Below are positions 1 through 8,774 of a stretch of DNA of 64,000 bases, piece after piece. The position numbers and the translations under genes are program-made. Each line of letters begins with the position of its first letter. Positions within the stretch are counted from its first letter, which is position 1. The DNA comes from Vibrio bivalvicida (GTDB taxonomy: Bacteria; Pseudomonadota; Gammaproteobacteria; Enterobacterales; Vibrionaceae), in the NCBI RefSeq assembly GCF_001399455.2, contig NZ_LLEI02000090.1, positions 123,657 to 187,656 of the forward strand, read 5' to 3'. The notes under the pieces are model-generated. The model saw nothing but the letters and a program-made list of their open reading frames with translations. It searched no databases and was not told where the DNA came from.

Positions 1-87
1 CTCACAGAAAATCTCGATGTGCATGCCACTCTCGACTATCAAGAGTGGCAGAAGGGAGTTGAAATTGGATTAGGCTTTAGATTTTAG
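1..87 (+). CDS. C-terminal end of a probable outer-membrane beta-barrel protein (partial)
   Basis: An open frame runs from base 1 to a TAG at 85-87 and encodes the last 28 residues of a protein whose start lies outside the window. The tail ends in VEIGLGFRF: alternating hydrophobic residues and a terminal phenylalanine, the usual C-terminal strand signature read by the BAM complex in outer-membrane barrels. The family cannot be named from so short a piece; lipid A deacylase-like or other small barrels are possible. Its stop overlaps the stop of the convergent RraA-like gene by four bases. Confidence 0.55.
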   Translation, partial: LTENLDVHATLDYQEWQKGVEIGLGFRF

Positions 88-569
88 CTCCAATCTAGTA
101 ACTCGGTAGACATCAAAACCCCGTTCCAATCCGCATAAATATAATCACCCGGTTGAATCATTTGGTTATGAATGGTCAATGTGACATTGACTTCCCCTGC
201 TCCACGTTTTTCGGTCTTAAATGGGCAAGTACCCAAGGCTTTGATCCCTAGCTCCATTTCCGCCATCATTCCCACATCTCGAACCGCACCATTGACAATT
301 ACGCCTTCCCAATTGTTATCGATCGCTAAGATCGCCAATTGATCACCCATCAGCGCTTTTTGGCACGAACCATGCCCATCGACCACGAGTACTTTTCCCG
401 TACCATCTTGGCTAAGTATTTCTCTAACTTTAGAATTATCATGGTAACAACGCACGGTAACAATCTCACCATAGAAGGCAAATTTCTGACCAAAGCTATG
501 CAGTGGTAATTCTAGCAACGTGACCTTGTCTTCATGCTTATCACAAATATCTGGGGTTATATCTTTCAT
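84..569 (-). CDS. RraA family protein (RNase E regulator-like / HMG aldolase fold)
   Basis: A 161-residue protein, the same length as E. coli RraA, with the family core around residues 60-110 (KVLVVDGHGS, NWEGVIVNGAVRD). RraA proteins form ring trimers that bind RNase E and dampen mRNA decay; others in the fold are 4-hydroxy-4-methyl-2-oxoglutarate aldolases, and sequence alone does not separate these roles here. The start is placed at the ATG preceded by GGAGGAAAA, seven codons inside the longest frame, because no ribosome site precedes the upstream ATG. Vibrios are known to carry two RraA-type proteins; this may be the second, so I give no symbol. Confidence 0.85.
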   Translation of the reverse strand: MKDITPDICDKHEDKVTLLELPLHSFGQKFAFYGEIVTVRCYHDNSKVREILSQDGTGKVLVVDGHGSCQKALMGDQLAILAIDNNWEGVIVNGAVRDVGMMAEMELGIKALGTCPFKTEKRGAGEVNVTLTIHNQMIQPGDYIYADWNGVLMSTELLDWS

Positions 570-605
570 TTTTCCTCCATGAACTTCCAAATTTAAAATC
601 GAATC

Positions 606-995
606 CTATCGACATCGACTGCGCCAGTTGCCCAGCGAAACCTTGCTCTGTTCTTCTAAACAGGAGAGGAGAAATAGCGTCTCTCCTTCGACATAATAAA
701 TCGCATTTTGCCCATACTTGCGGCCCAACTCTAGTGCCCTACTCGGGCTAATTTGAACGGCAAAGCTTTGTTCCATCCAAGAAAAATCCACGTTGCCCAC
801 CTGGACACCACACCAGCAAGTATGGCTCATTTCTCGAGCTAAGCGCTGGTTATTTATGTCATTATCTATTTTTGACAGCCAAACGCTTCCTGGGTTCCAA
901 GCAGTAATAATAGCAAACTGGCTGCATACTACCTGTTGTTCAAAACGAAAATAGGGATCGCAATAAGCTTGCCAAAGCTGGGCATCAATTGTCAT
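606..995 (-). CDS. DUF3293 domain-containing protein
   Basis: A 129-residue soluble protein with no signal peptide or membrane segment. The conserved pattern (AYCDPYFRF near the start, FAIITAWNPGS at about 27-37, then SWMEQSFAV and an EALELG-like helix) fits the DUF3293 family, whose function is unknown. It lies 36 bp upstream of the RraA-like gene on the same strand, so the two are probably cotranscribed. The ribosome site is weak. It is divergent from arcA, and the 327-bp gap between them carries the arcA control region. Confidence 0.75.
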   Translation of the reverse strand: MTIDAQLWQAYCDPYFRFEQQVVCSQFAIITAWNPGSVWLSKIDNDINNQRLAREMSHTCWCGVQVGNVDFSWMEQSFAVQISPSRALELGRKYGQNAIYYVEGETLFLLSCLEEQSKVSLGNWRSRCR

Positions 996-1051
996 AACAT
1001 CTGAGTTTATACATTTAATGGATACTATTAATATTTGTTACATTCTAACTC

Positions 1052-1065
1052 TTGATATAAATCAA
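1052..1065. promoter_or_regulatory. FNR box upstream of arcA
   Basis: TTGAT-ATAA-ATCAA is a perfect match to the FNR half-sites TTGAT-N4-ATCAA. It is centred at 1058.5, in the gap between the divergent DUF3293 gene and arcA. FNR activation of arcA under anaerobiosis is established in E. coli; here it is inferred from the site. Confidence 0.8.
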
Positions 1066-1093
1066 CAAAGTGATTGGAATTAACATTTCTACG

Positions 1094-1122
1094 TTGTTAG
1101 CATGCTGTTAACATTATAGAAT
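1094..1122 (+). promoter_or_regulatory. Candidate sigma-70 promoter of arcA
   Basis: TTGTTA at 1094-1099 and TAGAAT at 1117-1122 are separated by 17 bp. A start near 1129 would place the FNR box at about -70, a position allowed for class I activation, and would give arcA an untranslated leader of about 195 nt (1129-1322). I see nothing else recognisable in that leader. Confidence 0.45.
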
Positions 1123-1322
1123 CCGCGTCAAAGACTAATAGAATGCAGAGGATAAAGGACCTCTTAAGCATAGAAAAAGCAACACCAAGGATGGCGGGCA
1201 ATCAAAGAGAGTGTATTTTTACAGTCTTTGGTTTATTATCAACATCACATTACCTGTATGTTATGTTTTTGCCTAGAATTTATTCTATTAGCACAAATTT
1301 TTCACAAGTTTAGGTACCGCCA

Positions 1323-2039
1323 ATGCAAACCCCGCACATTCTTATTGTTGAAGATGAGCAAGTAACTCGTAACACTCTAAAGAGTATTTTTGAAGCAGAG
1401 GGATACGCTGTTTTTGAGGCCAGTGACGGTGAAGAGATGCACCAGGTGCTGTCTGATAACCAAGTTAACTTGGTCATTATGGACATCAACCTACCAGGCA
1501 AGAATGGTCTACTGCTAGCCCGCGAACTGCGCGAGCAAGCTAACGTTGCGCTGATGTTTTTAACAGGCCGTGACAATGAAGTTGATAAGATTCTTGGTCT
1601 AGAAATCGGTGCTGACGATTACATCACTAAACCGTTCAACCCACGCGAGCTAACTATCCGTGCGCGCAACCTACTGAACCGTTCGATGAATTCGAGCGCA
1701 GTAAGCGAAGAGAAGCGCAGCGTAGAAAAATACGAGTTCAACGGTTGGGTTCTTGATATCAACAGTCGTTCACTAGTTAGCCCAAGCGGTGATGGCTACA
1801 AGCTACCTCGTTCTGAGTTTCGTGCCCTACTTCACTTCTGTGAAAACCCTGGCAAGATCCAGACGCGTGCAGACCTACTGAAGAAAATGACAGGTCGCGA
1901 GCTTAAGCCACACGATCGTACTGTTGACGTAACAATTCGCCGTATTCGTAAGCACTTTGAATCAGTTTCTGGCACACCAGAAATCATCGCAACGATTCAC
2001 GGTGAAGGCTACCGCTTCTGTGGCGATCTAGAAGAATAA
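1323..2039 (+). CDS. arcA: Two-component response regulator ArcA
   Basis: A 238-residue OmpR/PhoB-type regulator, the same length as E. coli ArcA. The receiver domain (1-120) shows the acidic pair E10/D11, phospho-acceptor D54 in VIMDINLPG, T81 and K103 in ITKPF; the C-terminal half (about 135-235) is a winged helix with VDVTIRRIRKHFE. ArcA, phosphorylated by ArcB under low oxygen, represses aerobic respiration and TCA genes. It is monocistronic, with a strong terminator after it and a perfect FNR box upstream. The 3' end is followed by an imperfect 17-bp tandem copy of its last codons. Confidence 0.98.
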   Translation: MQTPHILIVEDEQVTRNTLKSIFEAEGYAVFEASDGEEMHQVLSDNQVNLVIMDINLPGKNGLLLARELREQANVALMFLTGRDNEVDKILGLEIGADDYITKPFNPRELTIRARNLLNRSMNSSAVSEEKRSVEKYEFNGWVLDINSRSLVSPSGDGYKLPRSEFRALLHFCENPGKIQTRADLLKKMTGRELKPHDRTVDVTIRRIRKHFESVSGTPEIIATIHGEGYRFCGDLEE

Positions 2040-2058
2040 GTGACCTAGAAGAGTAAGT
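2025..2058 (+). repeat. Imperfect 17-bp tandem duplication across the arcA stop codon
   Basis: Bases 2025-2041 and 2042-2058 are adjacent 17-bp units that differ at two positions. The first carries the last codons and stop of arcA; the second repeats the same LEE-stop-like sequence outside the frame of use. Confidence 0.85.
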
Positions 2059-2069
2059 ACACTTCAATG

Positions 2070-2100
2070 AAAAATGGAGCCAATTGGCTCCATTTTTGTT
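2070..2100 (+). terminator. Intrinsic terminator of arcA
   Basis: AAAAATGGAGCC and GGCTCCATTTTT form a 12-bp stem with an AATT loop, followed by further T. It lies 30 bp after the arcA stop. Confidence 0.9.
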
Positions 2101-2128
2101 TGTGACACTTAAGCTGCTGTAAGCAAAT

Positions 2129-2159
2129 AAACATACTCACCACTTTGGCGAGTATGTTT
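2129..2159 (-). terminator. Probable terminator of the glnE-hldE operon
   Basis: AAACATACTC pairs with GAGTATGTTT across an 11-base loop, 18 bp beyond the hldE stop. On the minus strand the stem is followed by a T-rich stretch, and on the plus strand by TTTT, so it may act in both directions. Confidence 0.7.
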
Positions 2160-2176
2160 TACAATCAGTGAGAGCG

Positions 2177-3607
2177 TTAACCTCGACCACCTTTGATAGC
2201 ATCGATAATTTCTGTGGTTGAACAACCATCTTCAAAGTTAAGAACTTTAACTTCACCTCCGTTAGCGATCACTTCTTTACCACCAGCAATCTCTTCTGGT
2301 TTGTAGTCTCCACCTTTTACTAGTAAATCAGGCAGAACTTCAGAAATTAGCCGTTGTGGCGTGTCTTCAGCGAAAGGAACCACCCAATCAACCGCACCAA
2401 GAGCTGCCAATACCGCCATACGTCGATCGGTCGGATTCACCGGACGGCCAGGGCCTTTTAGGCGCTTCACTGATTCGTCTGTATTTACAGCAACAATCAA
2501 GCGATCACCAAGCTCGGCTGCATGGTTAAGGTAAGAAACATGACCAGCATGAAGAATATCGAAACAACCATTGGTCATTACGACCTTTTCACCTTTTGAT
2601 TGAGCTTTCTTAACCGCTTCGATTAGTGCTTGCTCAGCAATCATACCAAAATCGGTATCTTGGCTACCATGCACAGCTTCAGCTAGCTCAATGGTTGAAA
2701 CGGTCGATGTTCCAAGTTTACCGACAACCACACCTGCCGCTGCGTTTGCTAGTGCACATGCTTCATCTAGTGGTTTACCCGCTGCAACAGAAGCCGCTAA
2801 TACAGAAATCACCGTATCACCCGCCCCCGTAACGTCGTACACTTCTTTCGCTTGGGTAGGTAAGTGGAAAGGCTCTTGTCCACGGCGTAGTAGCGTCATA
2901 CCATGCTCGCTACGCGTCACTAACAGTGCTTCAAAGTCATACTTTTCAAGTAGTGCTAGACCTTTCTCAACTAACTCTTGGTCAGTTTTTACTTTGCCGA
3001 CAACAAGCTCAAATTCTGCCATGTTTGGGGTTAATAGCGTTGCACCACGGTAACGCTCGAAATCAGCACCTTTAGGATCGATAAATACAGGCACTTTGGC
3101 TTCACGCGCTTTCTGTATAAACTGCTGTACGTGCTCTAACGCGCCTTTTGCGTAGTCTGACAATACAACGGACTTCACTTTAGGTAGCGCTTGTTCCATG
3201 CGATCCAGAATCAGTTCTGCATCGACATTTTCAAATTTGTCTTCAAAGTCTAAACGAATCAGTTGCTGACCACGGCTCAATACTCGTAGCTTAGTAATCG
3301 TTGGGTAGTTTGGTAGCCCAACAAAATCACATTTCACTTTCAGCGCCGAAAGTGTCTCGTTGAGGACTTTGGCAGGCTCGTCGATCCCTGTTAAACCCAC
3401 AATATGAGCGTGACCGCCAAGAGAGGCAATATTCATTGCTACGTTAGCAGCACCGCCAGGACGCTCTTCATTGTTTTCTACTTTTACTACAGGTACTGGC
3501 GCTTCTGGTGAAATGCGACCTGTTGGGCCATACCAATAGCGATCTAACATCACGTCGCCGATGATAAGCACTCCAGAATCACTGTAGTTAGGTAGGATTG
3601 GCTTCAT
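2177..3607 (-). CDS. hldE: Bifunctional heptose-7-phosphate kinase / heptose-1-phosphate adenylyltransferase HldE
   Basis: A 476-residue two-domain enzyme (E. coli 477) that makes ADP-heptose for the lipopolysaccharide inner core. Residues 1 to about 320 are a PfkB-type kinase (GGAANVAMN near 52; DVTGAGDTV catalytic loop near 262). Residues from about 345 are a cytidylyltransferase-fold domain with NGCFDILHAGH, its HxGH at 353-356. The start has a GGAG site. It follows glnE by 52 bp on the same strand, the arrangement known in E. coli and Vibrio, and is probably the second gene of that operon. Confidence 0.97.
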   Translation of the reverse strand: MKPILPNYSDSGVLIIGDVMLDRYWYGPTGRISPEAPVPVVKVENNEERPGGAANVAMNIASLGGHAHIVGLTGIDEPAKVLNETLSALKVKCDFVGLPNYPTITKLRVLSRGQQLIRLDFEDKFENVDAELILDRMEQALPKVKSVVLSDYAKGALEHVQQFIQKAREAKVPVFIDPKGADFERYRGATLLTPNMAEFELVVGKVKTDQELVEKGLALLEKYDFEALLVTRSEHGMTLLRRGQEPFHLPTQAKEVYDVTGAGDTVISVLAASVAAGKPLDEACALANAAAGVVVGKLGTSTVSTIELAEAVHGSQDTDFGMIAEQALIEAVKKAQSKGEKVVMTNGCFDILHAGHVSYLNHAAELGDRLIVAVNTDESVKRLKGPGRPVNPTDRRMAVLAALGAVDWVVPFAEDTPQRLISEVLPDLLVKGGDYKPEEIAGGKEVIANGGEVKVLNFEDGCSTTEIIDAIKGGRG

Positions 3608-3659
3608 TGTGGTTCTCCAAATTCTAATTCGGGCAAGAGTTTACCATAAAGGTTCGACG

Positions 3660-6500
3660 TTATTCTAACCACTCATGCCATAGTTTCGTTACGAGCCCTC
3701 GCTCATTGACCAGTTTTGCATCTGCCACATCGGCATCTTGGTTAAGTAGGTTACGGTGGTGGATCTGATCTCGCATTGTCGTGTAAGCATGGGTCAGCGC
3801 CAGAGCGGCTCCTTCATCCATAATACCTTGCGCCATCATGCTTTCAAATATACGTACATTGTCACTCCAGCGTGTAAGCTTAGGCTCTTGATGACTGTAG
3901 CGTAAGACAAGGTACTGAGCTAAAAATTCCACGTCAGTAATTCCACCAGGGTCTTGTTTGAGCATAAAGCGCCCTGCTTTCTTACCACCCAAGTGGTCAC
4001 GCATTTTGACTCGCATCTCTGACACCTCTTTTGCTAACTTAGACTCATCTCGTTCTAGGCATAGAATGTCGTGGCGTGTTTGTGAAAATGCCTGTTGCAA
4101 AGGAGCATCGCCATAGATCATACGGGCGCGTACTAAAGCCTGATGCTCCCATGTCCACGCTTCTTGGCGCTGATACTCATCAAATGCGTCAGTCGGGCTA
4201 ACCAACAAACCTGAAGCACCAGACGGGCGTAAGCGAGTATCCACTTCATACAAAATCCCTGAAGCCGTTCGAGTAGAAAAAATATGAATAACTCGCTGCG
4301 CCAAGCGCAAATAGAACTGACGACCGTCGATCTCTTTCTTACCATCTGTATACACATGCACTGGGCAATCATGCATAAAGACGATATCTAAATCCGAGTT
4401 ATAGCCTAATTCCCAACCGCCGACTTTTCCGTAACCAACCACAGCAAAGCCTTTTCCTTCGCGATCTTTCAGATGGGTCGGCTCACCATATTTTTCTGTC
4501 ATCTGCAGCCAAGCTTGACTCACCACTGACTCTACGATGGCTTCAGCAAGATAGGTTAAGTGGTCACTTACTTTCATCACTGGTAACACACCAGCAATGT
4601 CTGCCGCTGCAATTCTCAAAATACAGATCTGCTTGAATTGGCGCAGTGCTTCCATTTGCTGCTCCATATCGTCTTCTGGGATACGAGCAAGAAAGTCGCG
4701 TAATTCAGTGCGGTAGCTATCAAGTGGAATCGGATTGTATAGCTGCTGTGGGTCGATCAGTTCATCAAGCAGAATCGGATAGCGACCTAACTGCTCTGAG
4801 ATCATTGGGCTAGCAGTACATAAACGAACTAACTGCACCAGAGCGGCTTGATGTTCATCTAGCAACTCTAGATAGGTGGTGCGGGTAACTATTTTGTGCA
4901 ACAAGTGTAAAACACGCGGTAACCCGAACTTGGCATCTTGGTGGCTGTATATGGCAGAGAAGATCTTCGGCATCAACTTGTTAAGCACTTCGCGCCCGCG
5001 TGGGCCGAGGGTTTTCTTGGCTAAATCTTGCTTAAACTGAATAATTGTCTGCGCCATTTGGGGCGGGTCATCGGCTTGAATATCGTGCTCTAGGATGTGC
5101 TCAATCACATCCTGCTTAGCCGCCATATCCCACAGTTCAGTAAAGTGCTGAGCAATATCCTTCTGCTCTTCTTCTTCAGCACCAATTAATGTCACAAATA
5201 CCGCATGAACATTGGCCATATACTGCTGAACCTCTGCTTGTAGCTCCTCCCACTGGCTGTATCCCATCGCAACCGCTAGCTGCAACTGTTCCGTATCGGT
5301 TTCGGGTAAGGTTTGCGTTTGCTTATCTGCCATCGCCTGAAGTAAGTTTTCCAATCGACGTAAGAACTTATAAGCACTACGTAAGTGCTCAGTTTCTTCA
5401 GCGTTAAGCTGCTCTAGCTCTTCGATTGCATCGAGAGTGTGCAACAAACCTCGTTGGCGTAAACTTGGCTCGCGTCCGCCTCGAATAAGCTGAAACACTT
5501 GAGCGATAAATTCAATTTCACGTATACCACCAGCGCCAAGCTTAATATTGTTACTCAATCCTCGGCGACGAACTTCACTACTGATCATTGACTTCATTCG
5601 GCGTAAAGATTGAATCGCACTAAAGTCAATGTAGCGACGGAACACAAACGGACGCAGCATCTGGCGAAGCTCTTGATATTCTGGGTACATTTCACGTCCC
5701 ATGACACGCGCTTTAATCATCGCGTAGCGCTCCCAGTCACGCCCCTGCTCTTGGTAGTAATCTTCAAGCGCAGCGTAACTCATAACGAGTGGCCCGCTAT
5801 CACCAAACGGGCGTAGGCGCATATCAACGCGATAACAAAAACCATCAAAGGTTTGCTGATCGAGCGCTTTGATAATTCGCTGGCCGAGTCGAGTAAAGAA
5901 CTGAGCATTGGCAATACTACGGCGCGTCCCTTGCGTTTCACCATTCTCAGGATAGGTAAAGATCAAATCGATGTCCGAGGAGAAGTTGAGCTCACCACCA
6001 CCCAGCTTACCCATACCAATAATCAACATTGGCTGCGCTTCACCTTGAGCATTGGTCGGCGTTCCCCATAGTTCACAACAAGCTTTGTACTGCCATTGGT
6101 AAGTTTCAAAAATCATTGCTTCTGCCAGCTGGGACAAGTGTTCTAGACTATGCTCTAATGTCCATGAAGCAGTAAAGTCACGCCAAGCAATGTAGACCAT
6201 CTCTCGATTGCGAAACTGCCTTAACACTCGGTGCCCTTGCATTTCATCACTGCACTCCGCAAGCAAACCCGACAACCGCTCTCGGTAGTCTTCGTAGCGA
6301 GACTCTTTGGCAAGCATACTAGGCAACACTTGTACCAGAGTATCATCACTGCATAGTGCCTCAGTAATAAATTGGCTCAATCCCACGACGTAGCCCAACT
6401 GATCTTTCAGCGGTTGCGGCCAATTTGTCAAAGCTTCAGATTGAGAGAATGATTCAAGTGCAGAATGAGAGATTACATTAAGAGTTTCGGGTAGTTGCAT
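3660..6500 (-). CDS. glnE: Bifunctional glutamine synthetase adenylyltransferase / deadenylase GlnE
   Basis: A 946-residue protein, exactly the E. coli length, with two nucleotidyltransferase halves. The N-terminal deadenylase half has GMGKLGGGELNFSSDIDL near 165, and the C-terminal adenylylation half has GYGKVGGWELGYNSDLD near 695; each holds the expected GxG and DxD-type residues. It tunes glutamine synthetase activity to nitrogen status through PII signals. The start is preceded by AAGGAAG. hldE follows; upstream is the terminator of the chemotaxis receptor, so glnE likely has its own promoter in 6501-6558. Confidence 0.97.
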   Translation of the reverse strand: MQLPETLNVISHSALESFSQSEALTNWPQPLKDQLGYVVGLSQFITEALCSDDTLVQVLPSMLAKESRYEDYRERLSGLLAECSDEMQGHRVLRQFRNREMVYIAWRDFTASWTLEHSLEHLSQLAEAMIFETYQWQYKACCELWGTPTNAQGEAQPMLIIGMGKLGGGELNFSSDIDLIFTYPENGETQGTRRSIANAQFFTRLGQRIIKALDQQTFDGFCYRVDMRLRPFGDSGPLVMSYAALEDYYQEQGRDWERYAMIKARVMGREMYPEYQELRQMLRPFVFRRYIDFSAIQSLRRMKSMISSEVRRRGLSNNIKLGAGGIREIEFIAQVFQLIRGGREPSLRQRGLLHTLDAIEELEQLNAEETEHLRSAYKFLRRLENLLQAMADKQTQTLPETDTEQLQLAVAMGYSQWEELQAEVQQYMANVHAVFVTLIGAEEEEQKDIAQHFTELWDMAAKQDVIEHILEHDIQADDPPQMAQTIIQFKQDLAKKTLGPRGREVLNKLMPKIFSAIYSHQDAKFGLPRVLHLLHKIVTRTTYLELLDEHQAALVQLVRLCTASPMISEQLGRYPILLDELIDPQQLYNPIPLDSYRTELRDFLARIPEDDMEQQMEALRQFKQICILRIAAADIAGVLPVMKVSDHLTYLAEAIVESVVSQAWLQMTEKYGEPTHLKDREGKGFAVVGYGKVGGWELGYNSDLDIVFMHDCPVHVYTDGKKEIDGRQFYLRLAQRVIHIFSTRTASGILYEVDTRLRPSGASGLLVSPTDAFDEYQRQEAWTWEHQALVRARMIYGDAPLQQAFSQTRHDILCLERDESKLAKEVSEMRVKMRDHLGGKKAGRFMLKQDPGGITDVEFLAQYLVLRYSHQEPKLTRWSDNVRIFESMMAQGIMDEGAALALTHAYTTMRDQIHHRNLLNQDADVADAKLVNERGLVTKLWHEWLE

Positions 6501-6558
6501 GATTCTTCCTTGTAGGCAAATACCAATCGAGAGAAGGGTACCCCCTATTTATACCAAT

Positions 6559-6590
6559 AAAAAACGCCCACTAGTAGCGAGTGAGCGTTT
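6559..6590 (-). terminator. Intrinsic terminator of the chemotaxis receptor gene
   Basis: Read on the minus strand, AAACGCTCAC pairs with GTGGGCGTTT (one mismatch) and is followed by a run of T. It separates the receptor gene from glnE. Confidence 0.85.
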
Positions 6591-6610
6591 GTAGGGGTTA
6601 AGTTGAGAGG

Positions 6611-7867
6611 CTAAACCTTAAATGAGGTGATCTTCTTATCTAGTTCTTCAGCGTTTTGTTGCATGATTTCCGAAGTTTCAAGCAGCTCTGAAACTACCGT
6701 AACCGACGCTTCAACTAACTCTCGAACATTGGTCAGATTTTGGTTCATCTCTTCTGCAACGCTACTTTGTTGACCTGCCGCGGTCGCAATTTGGAAATTC
6801 ATGTCGTTAATTTGGTTTACCTGACCAACAATACCATTCAATTCGCTTCCCGCATTGGTCACTAACTCGACACCTTCAGCGGCTTCAACCACACTTTTCT
6901 CCATTAGCTCAACCGCAGAGCTTGCGCTTGATTGAAGCTGGGTGATCATCTCTTGAATTTCGACTGTCGCTTGCTGTGTACGCTGGGCAAGATTACGTAC
7001 TTCGTCGGCAACTACCGCAAAGCCACGCCCAGCCTCACCCGCACGCGCCGCTTCAATCGCAGCATTTAGCGCCAGTAGGTTAGTCTGCTCCGATATACCT
7101 TGGATTGTTCCAACAACACTTCCAATAGAATCGACGCTCTCTTCTACTTGATTAACGGCTTGAGCTGATGCAGAAATATCTTGTGATAGCTCACTAATCT
7201 TAACCACTGTATCTTGAACAAAGCGCTGACCTGTTGCCGCCTGACCAGAAGCGTTTTCAGTTAACGAGGAGGCATTTTGCGCGTGATCGGCAACAGTCTG
7301 AACGGTCGAGGTCATTTCGCTCATTGCTGTGGCGAGCTGGTCAATTTCATTGAACTCTTCCTGAGCCGACTCTTTGGTTTCTGACATGCTTAACGTCATC
7401 ACTTCAGTCAACCCAGAAAGCTCTTGCGAGGCATCAACTTGCAGCTTGATCATTTCTTGCAGTTGTACACGTGTTTTTTCTAGCTCGCGAGCTACATCAC
7501 CGTACTCATCTTTACATGCCATTTCGATTGGTACAGAAAGATCTTTTTCCGCCATCGTTTTGATTGAATCGTTTAAATATTGGGTTTGACGTAACATCAC
7601 TCTTGCGGCAAATAGCAAGAGAGTAACAAACACCGCAATCATGATTACGGTTTGCCACACAACTTGAACCAAATAGGCTTCATAGTGCTCTTGTGCGACT
7701 TGCGCATTTTGCGTCACCACAAGCAGAGAATCATAAAAGGTACTCGCATCCCATAACTGCTTGCCGATGATCAATACGGTACTGAACACCATCAACATCA
7801 CCATTTTGGGAACAAGTCGAACATCCGTTATTACTCGTTCCCATGGCTTAAACGCCATTTTGGTCAT
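6611..7867 (-). CDS. Methyl-accepting chemotaxis protein with a very short periplasmic segment
   Basis: A 418-residue receptor. Two membrane segments (about 20-38 and 70-88) enclose only about 30 periplasmic residues, too few for a ligand-binding domain. A HAMP-like linker (about 89-142) follows, then a cytoplasmic signalling coil with the invariant hairpin tip EQTNLLALNAAIEAARAGE near 260-280. There is no NWETF-type CheR tether at the C-terminus (ends ITSFKV). Such receptors usually sense internal or membrane-state cues or signal through partners; the signal is unknown. The start has GGAG ten bases upstream. It is monocistronic, with its own terminator. Confidence 0.93.
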   Translation of the reverse strand: MTKMAFKPWERVITDVRLVPKMVMLMVFSTVLIIGKQLWDASTFYDSLLVVTQNAQVAQEHYEAYLVQVVWQTVIMIAVFVTLLLFAARVMLRQTQYLNDSIKTMAEKDLSVPIEMACKDEYGDVARELEKTRVQLQEMIKLQVDASQELSGLTEVMTLSMSETKESAQEEFNEIDQLATAMSEMTSTVQTVADHAQNASSLTENASGQAATGQRFVQDTVVKISELSQDISASAQAVNQVEESVDSIGSVVGTIQGISEQTNLLALNAAIEAARAGEAGRGFAVVADEVRNLAQRTQQATVEIQEMITQLQSSASSAVELMEKSVVEAAEGVELVTNAGSELNGIVGQVNQINDMNFQIATAAGQQSSVAEEMNQNLTNVRELVEASVTVVSELLETSEIMQQNAEELDKKITSFKV

Positions 7868-7978
7868 TGTCCATTCTCCATTTCGTCAATTTTATCTTTG
7901 CAGCACTTTGTAATAGAGTGAGCGTATCTGAGACCCAATCCTCTGGTTTCACTGCATTTCATTTATTTCGAGCCTCGT

Positions 7979-8746
7979 ATGAATAGAGATAATATCAAAG
8001 ACGATACTAAACCGATGAGCTTGCTATCACTAATCCTGTCTTTTATGGCGCTAATTGTGATCTCTGGCTTGTTGTTTTTTCCATTGCACCCTGACACTCG
8101 ACAAGTACTTATCGGCCTCGACTTCATTATCTGTAGCATATTTCTGCTGCAACTCAGTGTTGATTTGATCCGTGCGACAAATCGTATGCAATTTTTGAAA
8201 AATCACTGGATAGACTTTGTTGCCAGTATTCCCATGATTGAACCACTTCGTTATGCACGGCTATTTTCAATTTTGCGCGTAATTTTGGTTATTCGTTCTA
8301 GTCGCAGCGTGATCAAACAATTGCTTAAAAACAAACACGAAACCACCTTGGCGTCGATTTTGCTCCTAATGGTGATCCTGTTAACCGCAGGTTCGAGCAT
8401 AATGTTATTTATTGAAGGCCATGCGCCAAATGCCAATATACGTGATGGCGGCGATGCGATGTGGTGGGCATTAGTGACTATCTCAACGGTTGGCTATGGG
8501 GATCATTATCCCGTAACGAATGCAGGACGCATATTAGCCGCAGGTTTAATCATATGTGGTGTCGGTTTATTCGGTATGATTTCTGGATTGGTCACCTCAA
8601 TGATCACCACCCCCTCCAAAATACAAACCACACGTTCAGAGAATAAAGAGCGGCTACTTCTAGAATTAGTAGATAAGCAAAATGAGATTATTGAACGCTT
8701 AGATAGACTCGAACAGCAGCAAGTAAACACAAAACGGGAGCCCTAA
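7979..8746 (+). CDS. Ion channel of the voltage-gated K+ channel fold
   Basis: A 255-residue membrane protein with about six helices. An arginine-rich S4-like helix (LRVILVIRSSRS, about 98-109) precedes a pore loop with the selectivity filter TVGYGD at about 170-175, and a glycine-rich inner helix follows. The C-terminus (about 218-250) is a leucine-spaced coiled coil suited to tetramer assembly. The filter sequence points to potassium selectivity. No RCK/TrkA domain is present. The last codons are embedded in a terminator hairpin shared with the convergent triphosphatase gene. Ligand and gating are unknown. Confidence 0.9.
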   Translation: MNRDNIKDDTKPMSLLSLILSFMALIVISGLLFFPLHPDTRQVLIGLDFIICSIFLLQLSVDLIRATNRMQFLKNHWIDFVASIPMIEPLRYARLFSILRVILVIRSSRSVIKQLLKNKHETTLASILLLMVILLTAGSSIMLFIEGHAPNANIRDGGDAMWWALVTISTVGYGDHYPVTNAGRILAAGLIICGVGLFGMISGLVTSMITTPSKIQTTRSENKERLLLELVDKQNEIIERLDRLEQQQVNTKREP

Positions 8747-8756
8747 GGCTCCCGTT
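8733..8756 (-). terminator. Terminator hairpin with the K+ channel stop codon in its loop
   Basis: AACGGGAGCC and GGCTCCCGTT form a perfect 10-bp stem around a CTAA loop that contains the plus-strand TAA. The T-rich tail (TTTTGTGTTT) is on the minus strand, so its main role is to end the triphosphatase transcript; the plus strand lacks a T run. Confidence 0.75.
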
Positions 8757-8774
8757 GATATCAATCACTTTTAT

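Noticed and set aside
1129..1322. Small RNA or riboswitch in the arcA leader
   Set aside because: No clear hairpin-terminator pair or known aptamer core was found; treated as an ordinary leader.
2691..3053. 120-codon plus-strand frame inside hldE
   Set aside because: Shadow of the HldE kinase domain; serine- and alanine-rich mirror product without start signals.
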